Part shown: positions 50,664-58,400 of the stretch, piece by piece | How the letters are laid out: each line of letters opens with the position of its first letter | How positions within the stretch are numbered: position 1 is the stretch's first letter | Assembly: GCA_050699595.1 (NCBI GenBank) | Contig: JBOHFI010000034.1 | Coordinates: 1-64,000 of the forward strand | DNA from: GCA-003244245 sp050699595 | Lineage (GTDB): Bacteria > Actinomycetota > Actinomycetes > Mycobacteriales > Pseudonocardiaceae | Reading direction: 5' to 3' | Length of the DNA: 64,000 bases | Made by a program: the position numbers and the translations under genes | Notes under the pieces: model-generated | Seen by the model: only the letters and a program-made list of their open reading frames with translations | What the model was told of the DNA's origin: nothing | Databases searched by the model: none

Positions 50664-51374
50664 TCAGGGAAACAGCACTGTCAGCAGGTGCGGGCCGAGC
50701 CCGAACCACACCATGCGCAGCAGCTCCAGGCCGGGGAACGGCTCCACGTTCACCAAGCGCCCCACGGTCCCACCCGCATCGATTCGCCAGGTGAGTGCGG
50801 CGAGCGTCAGCCCCAGTTCCGCGGCCAACGCGATACTGCGCTCACGCAGGCGCAGACGTGCTAGTTCGGCCGTCGTGCACCGCCACGCGTGGTCGTCCAA
50901 CACCACGACCACCTCGAAGGCTGGATCAACGTCGGACCACCGAGCCCGGAACGGGCCCCCGCCTGGGGGCCGCTGCGGCCACGCGGCAGTGGCCATCGTG
51001 CCGGAGTCTTGTACCCACCACTGCTCCCGCATCAGCGCCGCGGTGGCCCAAAGTTGGGCCAGGCACTCGTGGTAATGGAACTCGGCGTCGAAGCTCGGCC
51101 GCGGCGAGGGCGGCGCTGGAAGCCGCAGGAACAACGGCACCTCAGGCTCGACGCAGGCCATCCCGTTCCGCACGCTGACGGTGAACAGTTGCGCCGCATC
51201 GAACGGGTCAAGGACGACCGCACGACGGCTGTGCTCAGCCAGGTAGTCCCTCATCTCGACTGCTACCGGATCATCCGGAGCTGCGACGATCAACAGGTCA
51301 CCCGCCTCGTGCGGGACATCAACCGTCCGGTCAACAGTGACGGGTACTCGCGCGGACGACAGCTCAGATGACAA
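50664..51374 (-). CDS. ATP-grasp-like companion protein
   Basis: 236 aa from TTG 51374, which has a strong GGAGGG 7 nt upstream. The N-terminus (GDLLIVAAPDDPVAVEMRDY) is like a pre-ATP-grasp domain and the C-terminus (RSIALAAELGLTLAALTWRI, LVNVEPFPGLELLR) like the end of a RimK-type ATP-grasp fold, but the central ATP-binding lysine/glycine loop is not recognisable. It may be a pseudo-ligase or leader-binding partner. It overlaps the Lys-Asp repeat gene by 11 bp and precedes the ligase gene by 22 bp. Confidence 0.55.
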   Translation of the reverse strand: MSSELSSARVPVTVDRTVDVPHEAGDLLIVAAPDDPVAVEMRDYLAEHSRRAVVLDPFDAAQLFTVSVRNGMACVEPEVPLFLRLPAPPSPRPSFDAEFHYHECLAQLWATAALMREQWWVQDSGTMATAAWPQRPPGGGPFRARWSDVDPAFEVVVVLDDHAWRCTTAELARLRLRERSIALAAELGLTLAALTWRIDAGGTVGRLVNVEPFPGLELLRMVWFGLGPHLLTVLFP

Positions 51375-51696
51375 GACCGGCCCTCCGCAGGTATCGGTTC
51401 ACCCGCGACGTACGGAGAACCATGACAACGTTGTCGTCAGCGTCGGCGGCCTCGCCCACCGTGTCCGTACCCAGGTCCGACCCCTGATCAGCGAACTGCC
51501 GACTCTCGCCCGTCGACACGAATACGAAGTCGGAACTGTCCTTGCCATCCTTGGAATCTTTCCAGTCTTTCGAGTCTTTGCCGTCCTTGAAATCTTTGCT
51601 GTCTTTGCCTTCTTTGAAGTCGCTTGCCCGCAGTCCCGAAGTCGCAGTTCCGGTGTCGACCTCTTCTTCGCGGAAGACCGGACCGATCATGGGCAT
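51364..51696 (-). CDS. Lys-Asp-x tripeptide-repeat protein (putative modified peptide precursor)
   Basis: 110 aa. Residues 28-57 are ten consecutive tripeptides: nine begin Lys-Asp or Lys-Glu and the last is Ser-Asp-Phe. The third residues are Gly, Ser, Phe, Gly, Ser, Trp, Ser, Gly, Ser, Phe. The flanks are a 27-residue N-terminal part and an acidic C-terminal part (about residues 61-110). Regular Lys/Ser and Asp side chains next to an ATP-grasp ligase fit a substrate for side-chain amide or ester crosslinking (graspetide logic). The stop overlaps the next gene. The RBS before ATG 51696 is weak. Function is inferred. Confidence 0.6.
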   Translation of the reverse strand: MPMIGPVFREEEVDTGTATSGLRASDFKEGKDSKDFKDGKDSKDWKDSKDGKDSSDFVFVSTGESRQFADQGSDLGTDTVGEAADADDNVVMVLRTSRVNRYLRRAGLVI

Positions 51697-51777
51697 CCGC
51701 CACAGCGCAGCCGCGACGTCCCGCCGCTCGTCCGCCGAGAGGAACGGTATTGCGCGCTCATCGTCGATCGTCCAGGC

Positions 51778-52707
51778 TCAGCTCTTCCTTTCCCTCTGCG
51801 GAACTATCGATCCAGGCCCGAAGTCGGCGCGGTACAGACGTACGGCATCTGCGAGTAGCTGTTGCACCTCGGCATGGTGCGGGTTGAGGTTGCAGATCAG
51901 GTGTTTCACCCCGAGATCTGTGTAGCCGCGCAGGCCGTTGGCCAGCTCGGCGGGAGTTCCGGCGAGTACGGGGTAGTTGGGTAGCTCCGTCGGCACCCCG
52001 TCTGCCACCGGAACAACGTTGACTCCGACGGTGATCTCCAACGACTCCGGTGAGCGTCCCTCGTCGGCGCATGCTGCGCGTATCCCGGCGAGCGCTTCGC
52101 CCAGACTTGACGGTGCACCGAACCAGCAGGTGTTCCACATGTCGCCGTAACGCGCTGCCAGTCGGAGCATGCGCGGCCGGAAGCCGCCGACCAGCACTGG
52201 TGGCGGACGTACCGCCCGGGGCCGCAACTGCGTCCCACGCAGCCGAATGTATCGGCCCTCGAAGTCCAACTCCCCGTCGCGCAGCATCGAGACGATCACC
52301 TGGAGAGCTTCCTCGAAGCGGCTGATCCGATGATCGAACGGAATCCCGAACGCCTCGAACTCGGGTTGGTGCCAACCTGCGCCCAGCCCGAGGATGAGAC
52401 GTCCACCGCAGATCTCGTCCAGTGTTGCGGCCATCTTCGCCAGTACGGCGGGGTTACGGAAGGCTGTGCATAGCACGAGCGTGCCGAGCCGCACACGCGT
52501 AGTGGCCTCCGCTAGAGCGGACAGTACCGTCCATGACTCCCAAATTCCCTCGGTGGGCTCGCCGGGGGCACGGAACAGCAGGTGATCGAACACCCAGACC
52601 GAGTCGAAGCCCGCAGTCTCGGCCTGGAGCGCGAGCTCACGGATCTCCACGTACGACGGCTGCTTCCGCGGATACTCCGCAAGCGGCAGGACGACGCCGA
52701 CGTCCAT
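51778..52707 (-). CDS. LLM-class F420-dependent oxidoreductase
   Basis: 309 aa from ATG 52707, with GGGAGG 5 nt upstream; GTG 52713 is also possible. It is a luciferase-like (TIM-barrel) enzyme: VWVFDHLLFRAPGE, RVRLGTLVLCTAFRNPAVLA, GGRLILGLGAGWHQPEFEAF and RPPPVLVGGFRPRMLRLAAR match F420-dependent oxidoreductases. It reduces or oxidises a small organic substrate. It is 81 bp upstream of the Lys-Asp repeat gene; whether it belongs to that operon is uncertain. Confidence 0.9.
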   Translation of the reverse strand: MDVGVVLPLAEYPRKQPSYVEIRELALQAETAGFDSVWVFDHLLFRAPGEPTEGIWESWTVLSALAEATTRVRLGTLVLCTAFRNPAVLAKMAATLDEICGGRLILGLGAGWHQPEFEAFGIPFDHRISRFEEALQVIVSMLRDGELDFEGRYIRLRGTQLRPRAVRPPPVLVGGFRPRMLRLAARYGDMWNTCWFGAPSSLGEALAGIRAACADEGRSPESLEITVGVNVVPVADGVPTELPNYPVLAGTPAELANGLRGYTDLGVKHLICNLNPHHAEVQQLLADAVRLYRADFGPGSIVPQRERKS

Positions 52708-52713
52708 ATTCAC

Positions 52714-53279
52714 CTCCCGAGGAACTGTAGGAGAAACGGTGTAACTACGGTACGTCGGATTGTCGATCGTTCCTGGGCAGGATACGGCCTGCGAAAGTGA
52801 TCGTAAAGGCGTTCAGCGCTGGCTTCCAGCGAGTCATCCCGCGTTTACCGCCGGTGTCGGTCGGATTCAGCCTGGCCGGTACGCGAGCCGCAGGCGGCGG
52901 AGGCCGTCCCGGGAGACCGAGACGCCGTACGGCCCGATGGCACGGTAGGCCGTCCGGACGATCGCTCACTCCGCTGTCAGGAAAAGATCGGCTATGTCGG
53001 GGCCGATGAATGTGGTGGGGTGTACGGCGGCAGTTGGTACACGTTACGTCCGATGGTGCTGCTCGTCATCCGCGTCTGCCCGCTTCACGACGACCGTAGC
53101 CGCTTGGCCCGACTTCCCGTTGCGGTCCGCCGCATCTTGGCGGGTGCGGCCTGTATGCCCGTCAGGAGGGGAGATCACGGATCTCGCGGGCGGCGCGCGC
53201 TCGGGCACGACTCGGTGCTCGGCAGGACACAGACGCGCGGCATGCCTAGCAGCCGTGACTTCCCACCGCATGCACCGGA
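52714..53279. other. No credible intact gene
   Basis: This stretch has only short, poorly coding frames on both strands. The part after about 53040 can be read as further decay of the DUF222/HNH pseudogene's C-terminus. No clear promoter, RNA or repeat is visible beyond the LLM gene's own upstream region. Confidence 0.4.
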
Positions 53280-54806
53280 TCAGAACGGTGGCGGCTCGTC
53301 GTGGGAGTCGAGCTGTGGTGGGGGGTCTTGGCGACGGCTTGGTGTCGGTTTTGGGCGGAGTGTCGTCCCAGATGGTTGATTTGTCCCAGCCGTCGTCGGA
53401 CCGGACGAGCGGGGGCGCTGCCGGTCCGTGCCAGGGGAGGTGGTCGGGCAGTGGTTCGATAATCGGGCGAGTGCGCAGTTGGTAGATATGGCTGAGGCGG
53501 CTGGTCCAGCGGCCGGGAGCCCGGTGCCGGGCTGGCTGCCCTCGGAAATCGTGGGGCGACAGCGGGTGATTCCGGCCAGGATCAACCGCCCTCCGGGGTC
53601 GGTGATGGCGTAGCGCCACTCCCCGGTGCGCTGGGCGGCCACGATGGTGCGGGCGGTCTCGGCGGTGACCGGCCCCCATCCGGGGATCTCCCCGGGGTGC
53701 CGGTCGTGCCCGAGCAGGGTGGACAGCCCCACTCGCAACTCCACGCCCACCCGCTCCCTTGCGGCGGACTGCTCCCCGCTACCCCCGTCATCCGGGGCGT
53801 CGGCAGCGGGACCGGCGTCACCGTCGGCTGCACCATTGACCACCGGGTCACCGTCAGCCACCGGGTCACTGTCAGCCACCGGGTTACCATCGGTCGGGGC
53901 CCCGGCAGCAGGATCGTCATCCGAGATGCGCTCTGGGGTGGGGTCCTGCGGGGTGGTGTCATCGGGGGTGGCATGGGCCAGCAGGTCTGCGATGATCTGA
54001 CCCCGGTTCAGATGTTGCCAACGCCCCTCGAGCAAGCCGACGTAGATATCGGCCCGCAGGGAGCCGATCCGCCGGGGTGCCCGGCGCGTTTCGCGGCCCT
54101 GGCGAGGTCCTCGATCCGGGCGCAGGCAGCAGCTGCTTGATCGGCGGGTAGCTTGCGCCCGGTGACGGTCGCGGTGCCGTCCTCGTCGAGGTATCCGATC
54201 ACGTCCCGGTCCCGCACCGCGCTGGCATACCGGCGGGCCGCCCACTCGGGATCCAGCGCCAGCGCTAGCTTCTTGATCCGCGCCGCAAGCTCGCCGGTGG
54301 TGAGCCGAGCAGCGTCTGGGAGCAGCCGCTCGCACACCGCCTGGGCCTGCTCGTCGGTCAACTGGGCGCACAACTCGGTGAACAGCCACGCCTTGCTGCG
54401 GCAGATCACCCCGGTGTCCAGGGCGGTGAAGACCGCGGGCAGCCGCGTCAGGAGGGCCTCGGCGAAGTGATACTCGCGGTAGGCGGCATTGCGGGTCCAG
54501 GACAGCGCCGCCCGGATCTCGTCCGCGGCGTATTCCGGGGCCTGCGCCAGCCGCGCCACCTCATCGGTCCCGGCGTGCGGGTCACACAACCCGACCTCCA
54601 CCATCGCCGCCAGCAGCTGAGCCTGCTCATGAGACAGCTGCCGAGCCCGGGCGCGCAGCACCTCCACCAGATCGGTCCCGTCAAGGCGGACATGATGAGC
54701 CCGCCGAGCAGCACACCCAGCTCCGGGCCCGGCGCCATCTGCGCCAGACCCTCGGGAAGCAGCTGTCGGACCGTCACACTCCGCACCCTAGACACCAGGT
54801 CTGACA
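53280..54806 (-). pseudogene. Decayed DUF222/HNH (13E12-type) endonuclease gene
   Basis: Three frames make one reading. From ATG 54806: VRQLLPEGLAQMAPGPELGV; then, after a shift near 54690, the DUF222 body RARARQLSHEQAQLLAAMVE, RNAAYREYHFAEALLTRLPA and RDRDVIGYLDEDGTATVTGR; then, after a shift near 54080, RIGSLRADIYVGLLEGRWQH, an Asp/Pro/Gly-rich linker built on an 18-bp repeat (53838-53890), and GWGPVTAETARTIVAAQRTG. The HNH nuclease end (H-x-C...H) is not recognisable. DUF222/HNH genes often spread as selfish-like repeats in actinobacteria. It lies upstream of ribBA, on the opposite strand. Confidence 0.65.
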
Positions 54807-55086
54807 TTTTCCGGCGCTCAACGCCTGTCACCCGCCGTTGAGGATGACGACGTAGCGCCGGGCTGGCGCGGTTGGGTGTGCGGATCGAGTTCGGGTTGGG
54901 CGGGTCGTGTTGACCGTGTTCGTCGGCGCCGCCACCCCCTTGATGCTGCACTGCCACACTGGAGCGGGCACGGGGCTTTGTGGAGGGGTAGAGCTGATAG
55001 TGCAGCATCTCGCGGTGGTTGGCCTGGTCACATTTTGCCCCCGGGCGGCGGCCCACAGGATGATGCTGCGGGATGATGCTTAAGGG

Positions 55087-56370
55087 ATGACGTGGGGGGA
55101 TGTGGACACGATGACCCAGGGTGCCTTTGCCGGCATCGGTCGGGCGATCGCCGAGGTGGCGGCCGGGCGTCCGGTGATCGTGGTGGACGACGAGGACCGG
55201 GAGAACGAAGGCGACCTGATCTTCGCCGCGGCATGCGCCACTCCCGAGCTGCTGGCGTTCACGATCCGACACACCTCGGGGTACGTCTGCGCGGCACTGA
55301 CCGGGGACGATTGCGACCGGTTGGACCTGCCACCGATGTTCCACACCAACCAGGACAAACGGGGCACCGCCTACACCGTGACGGTGGATGCCCGCGAGAG
55401 CGTCACCACCGGGATCTCGGCGGCGGACCGGGCTCGCACCATTCGGCTGCTGGCCGACCCGGACGCCAAGTCGGTCGACTTCGCCCGCCCGGGTCATGTC
55501 GTGCCGCTGCGGGCCAGGGAGGGCGGGGTGCTGCGCCGACCCGGGCACACCGAGGCGTCGGTGGACCTGGCCCGGCTGGCCGGGCTGCCACCGGCCGGGG
55601 TGCTGTGCGAGATCGTCTCGGTGAAGGATCCCGGCGAGATGGCCCGTCGCGATGAGCTGGAGGTCTTCGCCGCTGAGCACGACCTGACGCTGATCACCAT
55701 CGCGGATCTCATCGCCTACCGGCGGCGGTTCGAGAAGCAGGTGGAGCGGGTCGCGCAGGCCCGGATCCCGACCGTGCACGGGGAGTTCACCGCGATCGGG
55801 TTCGACTCGCTGCTCGACGGGGTCGAGCACATCGCGCTGATCACCGGGGAGATCGGGGACGGGGCCGACGTGCTGGTGCGGGTGCACTCGGAATGCCTCA
55901 CCGGCGACGTGCTCGGCTCGCTGCGCTGTGACTGCGGCCCGCAGCTGGACGCGGCGCTGGCCGCCGTCGCCGCCGAGGGCCGCGGCGTGGTGCTCTACGT
56001 GCGGGGTCACGAAGGCCGCGGCATCGGGCTGATGCACAAGCTGCAGGCCTACCAGCTGCAGGATGCCGGCGCCGACACCGTGGACGCCAACCTCGCCCTG
56101 GGCATGCCCGCCGACGCCCGGGACTACGGCACCGGCGCGCAGATCCTGGTGGATCTGGGAGTGCGCTCGATGCGGTTGCTCACCAACAACCCGACCAAAC
56201 GGGCCGGTCTGGAAGGGTACGGCCTGACGATCATCGGAAGGGTCCCGTTGCCCGTCCGTCCGAACCCGGAGAACCTGCGCTACCTGCGCACCAAGCGCGA
56301 CCGGATGGGCCACGACCTCGACGGCCTGGACCCCACGGGTGTGGTCTTCAGCGAGCGAGTGCGGCCATGA
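55087..56370 (+). CDS. ribBA: RibBA, DHBP synthase / GTP cyclohydrolase II
   Basis: 427 aa bifunctional enzyme starting both branches of riboflavin synthesis. Residues 10-215 are DHBP synthase (VVDDEDRENEGDLIFAAA, RPGHTEASVDLARLAG); the rest is GTP cyclohydrolase II with zinc ligands in HSECLTGDVLGSLRCDCGPQ. ATG 55087 or the ATG at 55111 may be the start. ribH follows in overlap, but ribD and riboflavin synthase are not here. No FMN riboswitch is visible in 54807-55086. Confidence 0.95.
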   Translation: MTWGDVDTMTQGAFAGIGRAIAEVAAGRPVIVVDDEDRENEGDLIFAAACATPELLAFTIRHTSGYVCAALTGDDCDRLDLPPMFHTNQDKRGTAYTVTVDARESVTTGISAADRARTIRLLADPDAKSVDFARPGHVVPLRAREGGVLRRPGHTEASVDLARLAGLPPAGVLCEIVSVKDPGEMARRDELEVFAAEHDLTLITIADLIAYRRRFEKQVERVAQARIPTVHGEFTAIGFDSLLDGVEHIALITGEIGDGADVLVRVHSECLTGDVLGSLRCDCGPQLDAALAAVAAEGRGVVLYVRGHEGRGIGLMHKLQAYQLQDAGADTVDANLALGMPADARDYGTGAQILVDLGVRSMRLLTNNPTKRAGLEGYGLTIIGRVPLPVRPNPENLRYLRTKRDRMGHDLDGLDPTGVVFSERVRP

Positions 56371-56849
56371 GTGGGACCGGCCAGCCCGCGCTGGAGGTAC
56401 CGCGCTGCGCGGAGCTGCGGCTGGGCATCGTCGCGACTCGCTGGCATGAGCACATCACCACCGCGTTGCTGGACCGGGCGAATGCCGCCGCCGCCGAGGC
56501 CGGGATCGCCGAGCCGACGGTGGTGCGGGTGCCGGGTGCGGTCGAGCTGCCCGTGGTGTGCCAGGAACTGGCCCGACGCCATGACGCCGTGGTCGCGTTG
56601 GGCGTGGTGATCCGCGGTGGGACTCCACATTTCGAGTATGTCTGCGACGCGGTCACCGCCGGGCTCACCAGGGTCGCGCTGGACGAGAGGATCGCGGTCG
56701 GCAACGGCGTGCTCACCTGCGACACCGAGGAACAGGCCCTGGACCGGTGCGGGCTGCCTTCCTCCTCGGAGGACAAGGGCTTCCAGTCCTGCGTCGCCGC
56801 GTTGCAGACTGCTCTGGTGCTGCGCGGGCTGCGCCGGGACGCGACATGA
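56367..56849 (+). CDS. ribH: Lumazine synthase RibH
   Basis: 160 aa. Makes 6,7-dimethyl-8-ribityllumazine from the two branches. Signature segments: GIVATRWHEHITTALLDRAN, VRVPGAVELPVVCQELARRH, GVVIRGGTPHFEYVCDAVTA. The catalytic His is in TPHFEYV. It overlaps ribBA (ATGA) and the next gene (ATGA). Confidence 0.96.
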   Translation: MSGTGQPALEVPRCAELRLGIVATRWHEHITTALLDRANAAAAEAGIAEPTVVRVPGAVELPVVCQELARRHDAVVALGVVIRGGTPHFEYVCDAVTAGLTRVALDERIAVGNGVLTCDTEEQALDRCGLPSSSEDKGFQSCVAALQTALVLRGLRRDAT

Positions 56850-57340
56850 GCACCGGCGACGTGAGTATCACGGTGTTCGAGGCCCGACCGCGCAAGGTGC
56901 GCCAGGTCGCCGTCGTCGCCGCCGTGGTGTTGGTCGCGGTGTTCACGGTGGTCGCGGTGCTGCTACGGCGTACGTCCACCGGTGTCTATTTCCGGTTCTC
57001 CGACCAGGTGGCCATGATGCTGGTGGGGTTCTTGCTCGCCGGTGCGGCCCTGTTGTTCGCCCGGCCCCGGGTCCGCGCCGGTGCCGAGGGCGTGGAGGTC
57101 CGCAACCTGCTCGGGGCCCGCACCGTGCCTTGGGAGCTGGTGCTGCGGGTGTCCTTCCCCGATGGCGCCCCGTGGGCCCGCCTCGAACTCCCCGACGACG
57201 AGTACATCGCGGTGATGGCGATCCAGTCCGTCGACGGCCGTCGTGCCGTGCGGGACATCCGCGCCCTGCGCGCCGTGCACGCCGAGCACACCTGGCCACG
57301 TGATATGCCAGGTCCGGATCTGCAGTCGGAGGCACGCTGA
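56846..57340 (+). CDS. PH-domain-like membrane protein
   Basis: 164 aa from ATG 56846, overlapping ribH. Two hydrophobic helices (residues 22-41, QVAVVAAVVLVAVFTVVAVL, and 50-70, DQVAMMLVGFLLAGAALLFA) precede a cytoplasmic bacterial PH-like domain (VEVRNLLGARTVPWELVLRV, WARLELPDDEYIAVMAIQSV). Proteins like this follow ribH in many actinobacteria; the role is unknown. Confidence 0.85.
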   Translation: MSTGDVSITVFEARPRKVRQVAVVAAVVLVAVFTVVAVLLRRTSTGVYFRFSDQVAMMLVGFLLAGAALLFARPRVRAGAEGVEVRNLLGARTVPWELVLRVSFPDGAPWARLELPDDEYIAVMAIQSVDGRRAVRDIRALRAVHAEHTWPRDMPGPDLQSEAR

Positions 57341-57400
57341 AAAATCTCACCGGCAGCGTGGTTCGGCGGGACTGTCGGCCCGGCTAGTTACCGTCCAGCT

Positions 57401-57603
57401 GTGCCAATGAAGATCGGCGAGGTCGTCCGTCTCCTGGAGCGGGACGGCTGGACCCTCAAGCGGGTCACCGGCTCGCATCGCCTTTCAGTCATCCCTCCAA
57501 GCCGGGTCTCGTCACTGTCGCTGGCAAGCCGAGCGCGACGTTGAAGCCGAAGACCGAAGCGAGCATCCTGAGGCAAGCGGGTCTGAGAAGGGAGCGGCAT
57601 TGA
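57401..57603 (+). pseudogene. hicA: HicA toxin gene, frameshifted
   Basis: The first frame (from GTG 57401 / ATG 57407) gives MKIGEVVRLLERDGWTLKRV and the catalytic GSHR His; after about 57486 the reading must shift to continue as FSHPSKPGLVTVAGKPSATL and KTEASILRQAGL, ending 57603. The lesion leaves a truncated toxin. HicA is an mRNA interferase; its partner hicB follows and is also broken. Confidence 0.8.
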
Positions 57604-57827
57604 GAGGCTACGTGGTCGTGTTCGAGGGAGACGAGGAGTTCGGCTACTCGGCGTACTAGCCAGATCTGCCGGGGGTCGTGACGGCGGCTGACACGCGTGC
57701 CGAGACCGAGCAACTCATGCGGGAAGCAATGGCTGAGCACCTCGTTCTGCTGAGGAAGACCGGGCAACCGGTCCCGGAACAAGCCGACGCCGCCGACGTC
57801 ACCATCCTCGATCCAGCAGCTGCTTAG
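57600..57827 (+). pseudogene. hicB: HicB antitoxin gene with an in-frame stop
   Basis: From TTG 57600: RGYVVVFEGDEEFGYSAY, a TAG stop at 57657-57659, then PDLPGVVTAADTRAETEQLM and REAMAEHLVLLRKTGQPVPE to 57827. In normal HicB the motif is 'GYSA(Y/W)xPDLPGxxxxG', so the TAG replaces one residue. With hicA also broken, the module is dead. Confidence 0.8.
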
Positions 57828-58019
57828 TGACTGTCAGACGGGTTTGGCGGGCGCTGCGCGCCATGCCCGTGCCGCGTCAGCCAGGCCAAGTCGAGACGGT
57901 ACATCCTACTACCCGCGGTAGCGATCTGTAAGATGGATCCGACACGGCGAGTCGTCCCTCAGCTCGTTTCTCACTGTCGTGATCATCTTTAGGGTAACCT
58001 TACGTGATGGAGGATCTTG

Positions 58020-58400
58020 ATGTCACGGCCTGGTCCTGCTTTCGAACTTGAGGTTGTCACTGACGGCAACGTCGTGCTACGGGAACGTCTCACCCGGGCC
58101 TTGCGGGCTGAACTCAACAAGGTAGACGGTGTGGAGGTGGAGTTCGCTCCCGTCATGTCGGCGTCGGCAGGCGCGAAGAGTGGAAGCGCGATAGGAGACC
58201 TCGCGCTGTGGGTGTTCCTTGGAACGGCGATGAAGGTTACTGCCCAGGTCGTGATCGAAAAAATCAAGGCGTGGTCCGAAAAGGAACGAAACCGGACCGT
58301 ACGGATCACCAGAGGAAACGAGACGATCGAGATCCCCGGAAACCCTGATGAGACGCAGGAACGTCTCATCAGGAAGTTCCTCGAAGGCGGTCGCTCGTGA
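58020..58400 (+). CDS. EACC1-like protein of a conflict operon
   Basis: 126 aa from ATG 58020, with GGAGG 7 nt upstream (TTG 58017 is unlikely). FELEVVTDGNVVLRERLTRA and a central hydrophobic helix (GDLALWVFLGTAMKVTAQVV), followed by RTVRITRGNETIEIPGNP and RLIRKFLEGG, match 'effector-associated constant component 1' proteins, which accompany caspase/trypsin-like effectors in actinobacterial conflict systems. It overlaps the caspase-helicase gene by four bases. Likely membrane-associated or a helical bundle; its molecular role is unknown. Confidence 0.7.
   Translation: MSRPGPAFELEVVTDGNVVLRERLTRALRAELNKVDGVEVEFAPVMSASAGAKSGSAIGDLALWVFLGTAMKVTAQVVIEKIKAWSEKERNRTVRITRGNETIEIPGNPDETQERLIRKFLEGGRS

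Noticed and set aside
51526..51621. The Lys-Asp repeat region as a non-coding repeat
   Set aside because: The DNA varies at third positions while the Lys-Asp-x pattern is kept, which points to selection on protein.
53828..53890. 18-bp repeats as a CRISPR-like or regulatory array
   Set aside because: They encode an Asp-Pro-Val linker inside the DUF222 pseudogene and have no spacers.
54807..55086. FMN riboswitch before ribBA
   Set aside because: No conserved FMN-aptamer segments were visible.
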